NCBI GenBank assembly: GCA_002339085.1
Contig: DDDX01000002.1
Location: 1 to 43,129 of the forward strand
From: Cellvibrionales bacterium UBA1969
Lineage (GTDB): Bacteria; Pseudomonadota; Gammaproteobacteria; Pseudomonadales; UBA7434
Reading direction: 5' to 3'
Length of the DNA stretch: 43,129 nucleotides
Each line of letters begins with the position of its first letter. Position 1 is the stretch's first letter. Under the pieces are notes generated by a model. That model searched no databases, had not been told where the DNA came from, and saw only the letters and a list, made by a program, of their open reading frames with translations. Both the position numbers and the translations under genes were made by a program. This document shows, piece after piece, positions 25,483-34,453 of the stretch.

Positions 25483-26753
25483 TTATTTTCTAGCAGCTTA
25501 TCGATGAATTGGCGCTGTTTTTGTTGCTCTTCATCGCCGAGTGATCGAACGTTATAGATTGAAACGGGGTTTTCTTTGCCGCGGATTTTAATGGTTTTAT
25601 GATTATCCACCGTCATATCATGTTGTTTTGCTAATGCATCATGACACTCTTCTTGGATAATGACTTGTTGAGCTTGCGCCTCATTACAAAGGCGAGAGGC
25701 GAGATTCACCGAATCACCCACCACGGTGTATTCCAATCGATCTTTTGAGCCAAGCAATCCAGCCAGCATTTCACCACTATTAATGCCAATGCGTAATTGC
25801 ACAGCAAATAAACCTTTCTTTAGTCGTTCGGCATTTAATTCCTCAGTGATCTTTTGCATCAGCAGCGCGCAAGCCACCGCGTGGTAGGCGTGTTGTTGAT
25901 CTTTTTTTGCCGCACCAAAAACCAGCATCACGCAGTCGCCTAAGAATTTATCCACCGTACCATGATAGTGCTTGGCACAGGCCGTATAGTAGCCAAAATA
26001 TTCATTCAGTAGCTCGCTGACCTCACCCGGTGAGAGCTTCTCAGACATTTGTGTAAAGCCAACAATGTCAGCGAATAGGGCCGTGGCTTGGATATTTTCG
26101 CCTTTAAAATTAACATTATCGAGCTCATCGATAACTTTATTGGCGACATTGGGGTCAAGAAGTTTAGCCAGTACGCGTTCAAGTTCGGTCTTGCGAGATA
26201 AGCCCCTGCCCATTCGATTTAAATTTTCAATCAATTGACCGAGCTCATCGTCTCGACGCTTTGGAATTACCGATAAATCTCCTTTGTTCATATTGGCGGC
26301 GGCATTCGTTATGGCTTTCAGCGGTTCGGTAATGCGCCGGCTCATAAAGAAAATAACCGTGATTAGGCTGATCGATAGTCCTAAAAAAATAAGGTATAAA
26401 TCATTAGTTGAAAAATCTTGCTTGGTGGCAAAGACCGTGACTAGCCCCAGGCCAAGGACTAACGGAAAACTAAAATAGCAGGCAACACGGTACTCAATCG
26501 GAATACTATAGCGAATAGCCAACAGCGAAGCTTTTTGGGAGGTTGATTTGACTTCGGTAGAGCTGGCGTGTTCACTGCGACGTTCATACGTTCTATGTTC
26601 ACCTCGTCGCTCTGAGCGACGTTCAACACGACGCACGCCTTGTTGGTCGATAGAGCGGCGGGCCATCGGCTCGCGATCGGAGGCGCGTCGTTGATATTGT
26701 GGTTGTTGTTCCAAAGCAGAGTTCCACAGGCAGTGAGAGAGTAGATACCTCAA
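25479..26753 (-). CDS. Membrane-bound class III adenylate cyclase with HAMP domain
   Basis: Makes cAMP from ATP. The protein is up to 424 residues. An Arg-rich, repeat-like N-terminus (about 20-60, RRS/ERR units) precedes two transmembrane segments (about 89-110 and 117-137) with a short periplasmic loop. A HAMP linker follows at about 138-190, then a cyclase domain with metal-binding Asp229 (FADIVGFT) and Asp273 (LGDCVM), adenine-selective Lys269 and catalytic Asn350 and Arg354 (GDSVNLASRL). The far upstream start is TTG at 26753; ATG at 26666 (residue 30) is an alternative, so the start is uncertain. Confidence 0.87.
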   Translation of the reverse strand: MRYLLSHCLWNSALEQQPQYQRRASDREPMARRSIDQQGVRRVERRSERRGEHRTYERRSEHASSTEVKSTSQKASLLAIRYSIPIEYRVACYFSFPLVLGLGLVTVFATKQDFSTNDLYLIFLGLSISLITVIFFMSRRITEPLKAITNAAANMNKGDLSVIPKRRDDELGQLIENLNRMGRGLSRKTELERVLAKLLDPNVANKVIDELDNVNFKGENIQATALFADIVGFTQMSEKLSPGEVSELLNEYFGYYTACAKHYHGTVDKFLGDCVMLVFGAAKKDQQHAYHAVACALLMQKITEELNAERLKKGLFAVQLRIGINSGEMLAGLLGSKDRLEYTVVGDSVNLASRLCNEAQAQQVIIQEECHDALAKQHDMTVDNHKTIKIRGKENPVSIYNVRSLGDEEQQKQRQFIDKLLENN

Positions 26754-26887
26754 GAATGCTATTAGTCTAGTTGATATACCGTGCTTTGCTGAATTTTATC
26801 GAATGCTAAAGTCGTGATTAGTAGCTATTTTCCAAACAGGACGGCTATTATCATCTCTTCATATCAGATACTTATAGGCTTTTGGGT

Positions 26888-28348
26888 TTAAGAAGAGCAA
26901 CTCACGCTGATGCGCTTGCCCCAGTCTGGTGGTGGTTTAGCGTAGTCTTCATACTGTGTTTGTTCTGCAAATGGTTGACTCAATACAGTCGCTAAACGCT
27001 CCAGCTCAGTGTAATCGCCTTGTTCTGCTTGACTAATCGCTTGCTGAGCCAAGTAATTGCGCAAGATATATTTTGGGTTCACGGCATGCATGGCGCTTTG
27101 TCTTTCAGTATCAGTGCGGAATTCTTTTTTGAGCCGCTGTTGATAACGTGTCAGCCATTGATCAAAGCCGTCTCGGTTGATAAAGCTGTCCCTTAACGGA
27201 TGTTGCCGATCATCGGTCGCGACGGTGCTGAGTTGCCTAAATGTGTGACAAAAATCAGCCTTTGAGCCTTGCATTAATTGCAATAGTTCACTGACCAGGG
27301 TCTGGTCTTCATCGTGCACCTCAAGCCAGCCAAGTTTGGCTCGCATCTGAGCAGAGTAGCTAGCGATTATATAGGGCTGGTAGTGATCGAGTCCTGTTTT
27401 GATTTGTTCTTTGCTGATCAGTGATGACAGTGCTTGGCCCAGCGCATGCAGATTCCATAAGCCAATACTGGGTTGTGCATCGAAGGCATAACGACCAGTG
27501 TGATCGGAGTGATTGCAGATAAAACCGGCATCGTAGTCATCTAAAAAGCCGAAGGGGCCAAAGTCAAAGGTGTCGCCTATAATCGACATATTATCGGTAT
27601 TCATGACACCGTGAGCAAAGCCATAGGCCTGCCATTGCGCAATCATTAATGCGGTTTTTTCGATGACTTGTTCAAAAAAATTTGCATAGCGCTGGTCGGC
27701 AGCTTGGTTGGCCAGAGCAGGATAATAGTGCTCAATACAGAAATCGGCTAATTGCTTCACCTGTGGGTATTGTTGGGTGTGGTGGAAATATTCAAAGCTA
27801 CCAAAGCGGATATGGCTCTTAGCCACTCTCACCAGTATCGCAGCAGGTTCTTGCTCCTCGCGCCAGACCGATAATTTACCGCGAGTCAGACATAGTGAAC
27901 GTGTCGACGCAATGCCTAAGGCATGCAAGGCTTCGCCGGCAAGATACTCGCGGACACTGGAACGCAAAACGGCTCGCCCATCACCCATCCGTGAGTAGGG
28001 TGTGGGGCCTGCACCCTTTAAATGAAGGTCAAAACGACCCTCAGTCGTGGCTATTTCGCCCAGCAGTAAGCCGCGACCATCGCCCAGTTGGCTAACATAA
28101 TGGCCAAATTGATGGCCAGCATACACCATGGCTAATGGCTGACTGGAGGGTAATGCTTGTGCGCCACTAAAGGCGGCTAAAAAACTGTCGGCTTGCTGGC
28201 CAAATAAGTCCAACTGCAAGTCTTTCGCTAAGCTGGCATTGCGAATCACCCAATGCGGATTAGCTATTGCTGTGGCTTGGACAGCAGTAGAAAATTTATC
28301 GCCTAAGTTAGAGAAGTGGTTTTCTAGATTGGGAATAGGATGCGTCAT
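26888..28348 (-). CDS. selO: Protein adenylyltransferase SelO (YdiU/UPF0061)
   Basis: Pseudokinase-fold enzyme that transfers AMP to protein hydroxyl groups; linked in other bacteria to redox homeostasis. The protein is 486 residues, close to E. coli YdiU. Conserved blocks include GDGRGLLLGEI, MGDGRAVLRSSVREYL and NTDNMS. The chain ends CSS (Cys484), the position taken by selenocysteine in eukaryotic SelO. It starts 7 bp after proS, so the two are co-transcribed. Confidence 0.95.
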   Translation of the reverse strand: MTHPIPNLENHFSNLGDKFSTAVQATAIANPHWVIRNASLAKDLQLDLFGQQADSFLAAFSGAQALPSSQPLAMVYAGHQFGHYVSQLGDGRGLLLGEIATTEGRFDLHLKGAGPTPYSRMGDGRAVLRSSVREYLAGEALHALGIASTRSLCLTRGKLSVWREEQEPAAILVRVAKSHIRFGSFEYFHHTQQYPQVKQLADFCIEHYYPALANQAADQRYANFFEQVIEKTALMIAQWQAYGFAHGVMNTDNMSIIGDTFDFGPFGFLDDYDAGFICNHSDHTGRYAFDAQPSIGLWNLHALGQALSSLISKEQIKTGLDHYQPYIIASYSAQMRAKLGWLEVHDEDQTLVSELLQLMQGSKADFCHTFRQLSTVATDDRQHPLRDSFINRDGFDQWLTRYQQRLKKEFRTDTERQSAMHAVNPKYILRNYLAQQAISQAEQGDYTELERLATVLSQPFAEQTQYEDYAKPPPDWGKRISVSCSS

Positions 28349-28355
28349 TACCGGT

Positions 28356-30071
28356 TTATTTAATTCGGCTGAGTATCTGGTCTAAGGCAGATGCTAAATC
28401 AATATCTTCATTTTCTGAGGCGGTTCTGGCGCGGTATTCCAGTACATTATTATCGATTCCTTTATCGCCAATCACAACGCGATGTGGTATCCCAATTAAT
28501 TCCATGTCGGCAAATTTAACTCCGGGGCGCTCATTACGGTCATCCATAAGGACATCAATATTATGACTCATTAATTGCTCGTAGAGTTTTTCGGTTAACG
28601 CTTTAACACGCGCTGACTTTTGCATATTAATGGGTATCAATACCAGTTGAAAAGGTGCAATAGCTGCTGGCCAGACAATACCACCCGCATCGTGGTTTTG
28701 TTCAATAGTGGCGGCCATGACTCGTGAAACACCGATACCGTAACAGCCCATTTCTAATATTTGCGCCTTACCTTGCTCATTCAACACGGTGGCATTCAGT
28801 GTGGTACTGTATTTTTTGCCCAATTGAAAAATATGGCCGACTTCGATGCCGCGTTTAATTAATAATGTCCCGTTACCATCAGGGCTTGGGTCGCTTTCAA
28901 CCACACAGCGAATATCGGCGACTTGACTTGCGGTTGCGTCACGGTTCCAACTAGCCCCATGGTAATGTTGACCATTTTGATTAGCACCGCATACAAAATA
29001 ACTCATCGCCGCTGCAGAGTGATCAACGATGGTAGGTAAATCTAGTTTTACAGGCCCAATAGAGCCGGCTGCGCAGTTAATTTCAGTTTGAATCTCGTCA
29101 TCGCTCGCCAGTGTTAATGGACTGGCCACTAGCGGTAGCTTTTCTGCTTTTAATTCATTTAATTGATGGTCGCCGCGAACAACTAAGGCCACTAATGATT
29201 TAGGACTATTCTCATCGGCATGGACTAAGAGTGTTTTAATGATCTGCTTGGGCTCAATCTGTAGTTGTTCAGCAACCTCAGTAATCGTTTGACTCTTAGG
29301 TGTATCGATAAGCGTTAACACTTGGTCTTCAGTCTTGGTCTCAGCAATAGGAGCTATTGCCTCGGCTAATTCGACATTAGCTGCATAGTCACTTTTGTCA
29401 CTGAAGGCAATGCTGTCTTCGCCTGACTCTGCTAGCACGTGAAATTCATGGCTGGTGTTACCGCCGATCGAGCCTGTGTCGGCTAAAACAGCGCGAAAAT
29501 TTAAACCGATAGCGCTAAAAATCGAGGAATACGTGTCGTACATGTGTTGATAGGTTTGCGCTAGGCAAGCTTGGTCAACATGAAAAGAGTAAGCGTCCTT
29601 CATGATGAATTCACGGGCTCGCATGACGCCAAAACGGGGCCGAATTTCATCGCGAAATTTTGTTTGAATTTGGTAGATGTTAGTAGGTAATTGTTTATAA
29701 CTTTGTAATTCATTACGGACTAAGTCGGTAATGACTTCCTCATGGGTGGGGCCAAGACAAAATTCACGTTGGTGTCTGTCATGAATTCGTAATAATTCGT
29801 CGCCGTATTGATCCCATCGCTCAGACTCCTGCCATAACTCTGCAGGTTGAACCACAGGCATCAGCACTTCTTGTGCGCCGGCCCGGTTCATTTCTTGACG
29901 GACGATGGCTTCTATTTTTCGAAGTACTTTCAGTCCTAGCGGCAGCCATGTATAAAGACCAGAGGCCAATTTACGAATCATCCCTGCTCGAAGCATTAAT
30001 TGATGGCTAATCACCTCGGCATCGGCGGGCGTTTCTTTTAAAGTTGATAATAAAATCTGGCTGGAACGCAT
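28356..30071 (-). CDS. proS: Prolyl-tRNA synthetase
   Basis: Charges tRNA(Pro). A 571-residue bacterial-type class II enzyme with the editing insertion (INS/YbaK-like, about 225-405). Motif 2 lies around GPTHEEVITDLVRNEL and KFRDEIRPRFGVMR. Motif 3 contains GCYGIGVSR. The anticodon-binding domain occupies the last 130 residues or so. It is the first gene of the proS-selO pair and is preceded by the terminator of the HU-like gene. Confidence 0.97.
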   Translation of the reverse strand: MRSSQILLSTLKETPADAEVISHQLMLRAGMIRKLASGLYTWLPLGLKVLRKIEAIVRQEMNRAGAQEVLMPVVQPAELWQESERWDQYGDELLRIHDRHQREFCLGPTHEEVITDLVRNELQSYKQLPTNIYQIQTKFRDEIRPRFGVMRAREFIMKDAYSFHVDQACLAQTYQHMYDTYSSIFSAIGLNFRAVLADTGSIGGNTSHEFHVLAESGEDSIAFSDKSDYAANVELAEAIAPIAETKTEDQVLTLIDTPKSQTITEVAEQLQIEPKQIIKTLLVHADENSPKSLVALVVRGDHQLNELKAEKLPLVASPLTLASDDEIQTEINCAAGSIGPVKLDLPTIVDHSAAAMSYFVCGANQNGQHYHGASWNRDATASQVADIRCVVESDPSPDGNGTLLIKRGIEVGHIFQLGKKYSTTLNATVLNEQGKAQILEMGCYGIGVSRVMAATIEQNHDAGGIVWPAAIAPFQLVLIPINMQKSARVKALTEKLYEQLMSHNIDVLMDDRNERPGVKFADMELIGIPHRVVIGDKGIDNNVLEYRARTASENEDIDLASALDQILSRIK

Positions 30072-30127
30072 AGTATTTTCGCTTGAGGCTGGCTTCCTAT
30101 AAAAAAAGCCTAATTGTTAGGGGGTTT

Positions 30128-30166
30128 AAAAAAACAAAAACCGGGGCTGGAAGACCAAACCCCGGT
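30128..30166 (-). terminator. Rho-independent terminator of the HU-like gene
   Basis: Minus strand: ACCGGGG (30160-30166) pairs with CCCCGGT (30140-30146) around a 13-base loop. A tract of T residues broken by one G follows (30128-30140). It lies about 60 bases after the HU-like stop and before proS. Confidence 0.85.
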
Positions 30167-30229
30167 GTCTGGCTAGTGCTTTGATAGTACATCGCTCTGG
30201 CCTAACAAGCGTCAAGTAGCTATAGCGAC

Positions 30230-30616
30230 TTACACTGCCATTTCTTTGAGCTTTTTCAATGGGCGAACTTTTACGGAGATGCTGGCTGGCTTAGCCGCAA
30301 CATCCATGAAAGTGCCTGGATTGAAAGGATTGGGTACATTTTTACGTGCTGGACGCTTAGGCTTTTTCACAGTCGTGATTTTAAGCATACCAGGCAAAAC
30401 GAACTCACCGCAGGCGCGTTTTTTAATGTGACGCTCGATTAATGAAGAGAGCTCATCAATGACGGCGCCTACGTCTTTACGACTTAGATCCGTTGATTCT
30501 GCAATTTCAGTTAAAATTTGGGTTTTGCTATAGCGTGAAGCAATAGCTTTGCCAGAAGTTTTTGCTGGCGCTTTCTTTGGCGCAGCCTTTTTAGCGGTAC
30601 GTTTTTTAGCAGCCAT
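30230..30616 (-). CDS. HU/IHF-family DNA-binding protein with Lys/Ala-rich tail
   Basis: A 128-residue nucleoid-associated protein. Residues 1-22 are a histone H1-like Lys-Ala-Pro tail. The HU-like domain follows (KTQILTEIAESTDLSRKDV onward) with the DNA-binding arm around NPFNPGTFMDV and a C-terminus VKVRPLKKLKEM. Tailed HU homologues are known in other gammaproteobacteria. It is not a standard HupA/HupB or IHF, so no name is given. The start follows TGAGGAT. Confidence 0.87.
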   Translation of the reverse strand: MAAKKRTAKKAAPKKAPAKTSGKAIASRYSKTQILTEIAESTDLSRKDVGAVIDELSSLIERHIKKRACGEFVLPGMLKITTVKKPKRPARKNVPNPFNPGTFMDVAAKPASISVKVRPLKKLKEMAV

Positions 30617-31239
30617 GTTATATCCTCAGTTATCAATAAAAAGCTTACTCAAATATCCAGCTTATGCTGGGTGAATTGTTTCTTGCTCTGATTCAAGATT
30701 GAATAATAACGCCTATTTTTATAGGATTTATTGCTCTAAAAAACATCGTTGAATAAAAGTATTAAAACAATGAGTACATATATAACTAAAACTGTAAACG
30801 CTGGCAAATAAAAAATGCTGTATTTTTAGGGTTTTTTTCGCATTTTGTTCAATTAATAAAAAAGTATTACCCTTCAATAGAAGATTTTCTTCATTGGTTA
30901 AAAATACGCACTCCAGTTTTATTAGCTAAAAAATCTTATTCTTCAGCTTGTCAGCTTGGATTATACGGTTATCCATTCTGCTTAAGAGCTGTGACATTGT
31001 TTGAAAAGAACTTCCTGTGCGAGTAGGCGCTAACCCATTAAGCGGATTAAATCGGCTTTTTTACTATAGCATTGCTGTTTTCTTGGTTTAAAACCGTCTT
31101 AAATATAGAGTATAATGCCGCGCTTTAATCATTCGTCGATGGTTTCCTTGAGTGCGCTGGCCAATCATTTGTTTAAAATGTCGATAGCATTAGTGATGAT
31201 TAAAGCTTGTTTTTGTTTGAATTGGAGTTTTTACTGCTT
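30617..31239. other. Long AT-rich intergenic region with leader hairpins
   Basis: About 620 bases without a gene between the divergent HU-like and fmdB genes. Two small perfect hairpins lie in the HU-like leader (minus strand): CCAGC/GCTGG at 30657-30670 and CCTAT/ATAGG at 30712-30725. A TATAAT at 31111-31116 (plus) could be the -10 for fmdB, but no good -35 goes with it. An imperfect dyad with a T-run lies at about 31038-31062. I see no RNA gene. Confidence 0.45.
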
Positions 31240-31506
31240 ATGCCCATTTATGAGTATCAATGTGAAGCCTGTGGTCATCAATTAGAGGCATTGCAAAAAA
31301 TGTCTGCGGCCCCTTTGCTTCGATGCCCCGTTTGCGATAAGGACAGTTTGAAAAAGTTAATTTCAGCAGCGGCGTTTAAATTAAAAGGCAGCGGCTGGTA
31401 TGAGACTGATTTTAAGAATAAAGGGGAAACTGTAGCTCCATCGACACAGACTGAATCTAATAAAGCTGCGACATCTAGCGGAGCGAGTAGCCAAAGCACT
31501 GAATGA
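31240..31506 (+). CDS. FmdB-family zinc ribbon protein
   Basis: An 88-residue protein beginning MPIYEYQCEACGHQLE with a zinc ribbon of Cys8, Cys11, Cys29 and Cys32. The C-terminus is a Ser/Thr/Ala-rich tail. The function of the family is not settled. It lies directly upstream of aspS, the usual place in gammaproteobacteria. The start is fixed by the conserved MPIYEY. GGAG lies 13 bases upstream. Confidence 0.88.
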   Translation: MPIYEYQCEACGHQLEALQKMSAAPLLRCPVCDKDSLKKLISAAAFKLKGSGWYETDFKNKGETVAPSTQTESNKAATSSGASSQSTE

Positions 31507-31521
31507 ATAGAGTAATAAATA

Positions 31522-31550
31522 GGCCGCTGAGTAGCGGCCGTTGTTTCTTT
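31522..31550 (+). terminator. Rho-independent terminator after fmdB
   Basis: GGCCGCT (31522-31528) and AGCGGCC (31533-31539) pair perfectly around a 4-base loop, and GTTGTTTCTTT follows. It separates fmdB from aspS. Confidence 0.8.
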
Positions 31551-31622
31551 GGCACATGAGATAATACGGTAGCGAGTTGCTTGTGGGTGACGCCGGCAGT
31601 CAGCTTTTTTTAGCGAAACACA

Positions 31623-33461
31623 GTGAATGATATCGAGGTTGTTTTGACTGATTCAAAAAACAACGCTGGCATTGGTCAGCAAAGAAGCCATTATTGTGGT
31701 CAAGTCGCATTACCAGAGGTTGATAGCGAAGTCTCTCTGTTCGGCTGGGTTGATCGACGTCGAGACCATGGTGGTGTCATATTTATTGATTTACGTGACC
31801 GCGAAGGTATTGTGCAGGTGGTATTTGACCCTGATGCTGGTGAACACTTTGCTTTAGCCGATAAGGTACGCAGTGAATACGTATTGCATGTTCAAGGCGT
31901 GGTTCGCGCACGTTCGGCTGCCACCATTAACGCCGACATGGCAACTGGTGAAATTGAGGTCTATGCCCGAGCGGTAGATATTTTAAATCAGGCTGAAACA
32001 CCGCCATTTCAGCTCGATGAGTTCACTGATGTTGGCGAAGATATTCGACTGAAGTATCGTTACTTGGATTTGCGCTGCAATGATATGCAGCAAAAACTTC
32101 GTCTACGTTCGCAGGTGTCGGCGAATATTCGCCGGTTTTTGGACGCAAATGGTTTTTTAGACATAGAAACCCCTATTTTAACGCGTGCTACGCCAGAGGG
32201 CGCTCGCGATTATTTAGTGCCGAGCCGAACCCACGAGGGCAAATTTTTTGCCTTGCCTCAGTCGCCTCAATTATTTAAACAGTTGTTAATGGTGTCGGGA
32301 TTTGATCGTTATTATCAAATCGCGAAATGTTTCCGCGATGAAGATTTGCGCGCTGATCGTCAGCCTGAATTCACCCAAATAGATATTGAAACCACCTTTA
32401 TGTCTGAGTCAGAAATTATGACCATGACCGAGCAGTTAGTGACCGAGCTGTTTGCCGAGGTACTAGGCGTGACGTTTGAATCATTTCCCACCATACCTTA
32501 TGCCGAGGCGATGCGGGATTATGGTAGTGACAAACCCGATCTCCGTATCCCGTTAAAATTGGTTGATGTGAATGACTTGATGGCCAGTGTTGAATTTAAG
32601 GTCTTTAATGGGCCTGCTAACGATCCCGATGGGCGAGTCGCGGCATTAAAAGTGCCTGGCGGTAGCTCGATTAGTCGAAAAGATATTGATGGTTACACCA
32701 AGTTTGTCAGTATCTATGGTGCAAAAGGTTTAGCCTGGATAAAAGTCAATGATCGTGCAGCTGGACTGGAAGGTTTGCAGTCGCCTATTTTGAAATTTAT
32801 GCCAGATGATACGGTTATGGCATTAATGGATCGGCTCGGAGCGGCTGATGGCGATATTATTTTCTTTGGCGCCGATAAAAGTATCGTCGTCAATGAAGCG
32901 CTGGGTGCTTTGCGATGTAAATTGGGCGAGGACTTAAATCTCTATACCTGTGAATGGGCGCCACTTTGGGTTGTTGATTTTCCGATGTTCGAAAAGAATG
33001 ACAAGGGCCAATGGACGGCATTGCATCATCCGTTTACAGCCCCTTCATGCAGTCCTGAGGCACTCGAAAAAGATCCTGGTTCGGCCTTATCTCAGGCCTA
33101 TGATATGGTCTTAAATGGCACTGAATTGGGTGGCGGTTCAGTTCGAATTCACCGAGCTGACATGCAGTCAGCAGTATTCCGCTTACTCTCGATCAGTGCT
33201 GAAGAGGCACAGGAAAAATTTGGTTTCTTACTCGATGCGCTGAAATACGGTGCGCCGCCGCACGGTGGTTTGGCGTTTGGACTTGATCGCTTGGTCATGC
33301 TCATGAGTGGGGCAAGCTCGATTCGCGATGTCATTGCCTTTCCAAAGACGCAATCCGCGGCTTGTGTTATGACTGAAGCACCTGGCGCTGTCGATAACCA
33401 GCAGTTGCGCGAATTAAACATTAAATTACGTCAAATAGAGGCGCCCCCCCAGTCCGATTAG
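31623..33461 (+). CDS. aspS: Aspartyl-tRNA synthetase, probably non-discriminating (Asp/Asn)
   Basis: Charges tRNA(Asp). A 612-residue bacterial AspRS with an N-terminal anticodon-binding OB fold, motif 2 at FRDEDLRADRQPEFTQID, a GAD insertion and motif 3 at GLAFGLDRLVMLM. In the OB fold the residue aligned with E. coli Leu30 is His49 (RRRDHGG), and the position of Lys81 is Ala100. His here is the P. aeruginosa state linked to charging of tRNA(Asn) as well. GTG 31623 has no good ribosome site. TTG at 31644 follows GAGG and may be the true start. Confidence 0.96.
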   Translation: MNDIEVVLTDSKNNAGIGQQRSHYCGQVALPEVDSEVSLFGWVDRRRDHGGVIFIDLRDREGIVQVVFDPDAGEHFALADKVRSEYVLHVQGVVRARSAATINADMATGEIEVYARAVDILNQAETPPFQLDEFTDVGEDIRLKYRYLDLRCNDMQQKLRLRSQVSANIRRFLDANGFLDIETPILTRATPEGARDYLVPSRTHEGKFFALPQSPQLFKQLLMVSGFDRYYQIAKCFRDEDLRADRQPEFTQIDIETTFMSESEIMTMTEQLVTELFAEVLGVTFESFPTIPYAEAMRDYGSDKPDLRIPLKLVDVNDLMASVEFKVFNGPANDPDGRVAALKVPGGSSISRKDIDGYTKFVSIYGAKGLAWIKVNDRAAGLEGLQSPILKFMPDDTVMALMDRLGAADGDIIFFGADKSIVVNEALGALRCKLGEDLNLYTCEWAPLWVVDFPMFEKNDKGQWTALHHPFTAPSCSPEALEKDPGSALSQAYDMVLNGTELGGGSVRIHRADMQSAVFRLLSISAEEAQEKFGFLLDALKYGAPPHGGLAFGLDRLVMLMSGASSIRDVIAFPKTQSAACVMTEAPGAVDNQQLRELNIKLRQIEAPPQSD

Positions 33462-33916
33462 CCGCCACGGCCTGTTGCGGCATTCTATCAATGGCTGAAT
33501 AAGACCTGCTGATTTTACATTTTAGTTGTGAACTGAGACTCACTTTTGCGCTTGCACTGTGGTTGGCATGGCCTTTCTCCACTAGGCTTATTTTGTCAAG
33601 CCAGCGTTTCCTGGTGGGTGCTGGCTATCGATGAGCGTATATATTTTTACAGGGATTTAAAATAGTTCGATTCAACGTCAGTATGAGCCTGATTTCTGTT
33701 TCGCTATGGCATCAGGGGTCAGGTCTACTCTTTCTTAAATGAACGCTGATTTGATAGCGTTCCTCTCTTTTTTCTTTTATACCGACTAATGATCAGATCT
33801 TCAGTGCAAATCCTTACTTGCGAGGTATAATCTGACAGGATTATGCGATAGGCCGATAACTCGATGAACTATCGCGCAGGTTAGATTTTTAATACTATGA
33901 CGATGAGTGACCACTT
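33462..33916. other. Intergenic region where yebC is expected
   Basis: 455 bases without a gene between aspS and ruvC. In many gammaproteobacteria yebC lies here. I see no trace of its reading frame. A weak GCCGC/GCGGC hairpin follows the aspS stop. A REP-like segment lies around 33711-33740. A TATAAT at 33826-33831 could be part of the ruvC promoter, without a clear -35. Confidence 0.5.
33711..33740 (+). repeat. REP-like sequence, single copy in this window
   Basis: The segment holding GGGGTCAGGTCTACTCTTTC resembles repeat ends found next to REP-associated transposases in other gammaproteobacteria, from memory. Only one copy occurs here, and no transposase gene is near, so it may be a solitary remnant. 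Confidence 0.3.
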
Positions 33917-34402
33917 TTGAGCATCATTTTAGGTGTCGACCCAGGATCACGGATCACGGGTTACGGCCTTATTAAAGTAGAAAAAAATCAAGTAAGCTAT
34001 GTGGCCAGTGGTTGTATTCGCATGCCTACTGATGATTTGCCCATGCGATTATTGACGATCTATCAAAATATCGGCGAGCTGATTCGGCAGTACGCGCCTA
34101 GTCAAGCGGCTATCGAACAGGTGTTCGTGGGAAAAAGTGTCAGTTCGGCTTTAAAACTGGGTCATGCGCGGGGCGCGGCTATTCTCGCTATTGCCGAGGC
34201 GGGCTTGCCTTTGGGAGAGTACGCTCCAAGGACGATAAAGCAGGCAGTTGCTGGAACCGGTGCCGCTGACAAAAAGCAGGTGCAGGCAATGGTGGTTCGT
34301 TTATTAGGCTTGAATCGAACGCCATCGGCCGATGCGGCCGATGCTTTAGCAGTAGCACTTTGCCACAGTTACAGTGATAATCCCTATGGAGCGTTGCGTT
34401 AA
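33917..34402 (+). CDS. ruvC: Holliday junction endonuclease RuvC
   Basis: Cuts Holliday junctions during recombination repair. The protein is 161 residues (E. coli 173). The acidic catalytic residues are Asp8 (GVDPG), Glu67 (AAIEQVF), Asp139 and Asp142 (ADAADALAVALCH). The start is TTG at 33917, required by the conserved N-terminal strand. It is first of the ruvCAB set. Confidence 0.96.
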   Translation: MSIILGVDPGSRITGYGLIKVEKNQVSYVASGCIRMPTDDLPMRLLTIYQNIGELIRQYAPSQAAIEQVFVGKSVSSALKLGHARGAAILAIAEAGLPLGEYAPRTIKQAVAGTGAADKKQVQAMVVRLLGLNRTPSADAADALAVALCHSYSDNPYGALR

Positions 34403-34453
34403 ACGATTCAGAACCCCAAAAAATTAATGGCAGTGAGAGTCAATCATACAACC

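Noticed and set aside
3462..33481. Search for CRISPR arrays, insertion sequences or phage genes
   Set aside because: No regularly spaced repeats, transposase-like or phage-like frames were seen. Apparent opposite-strand frames are shadows of well-supported genes.
33461..33481. Terminator after aspS
   Set aside because: A GCCGC/GCGGC pairing exists, but it overlaps the stop codon and has no T-run.
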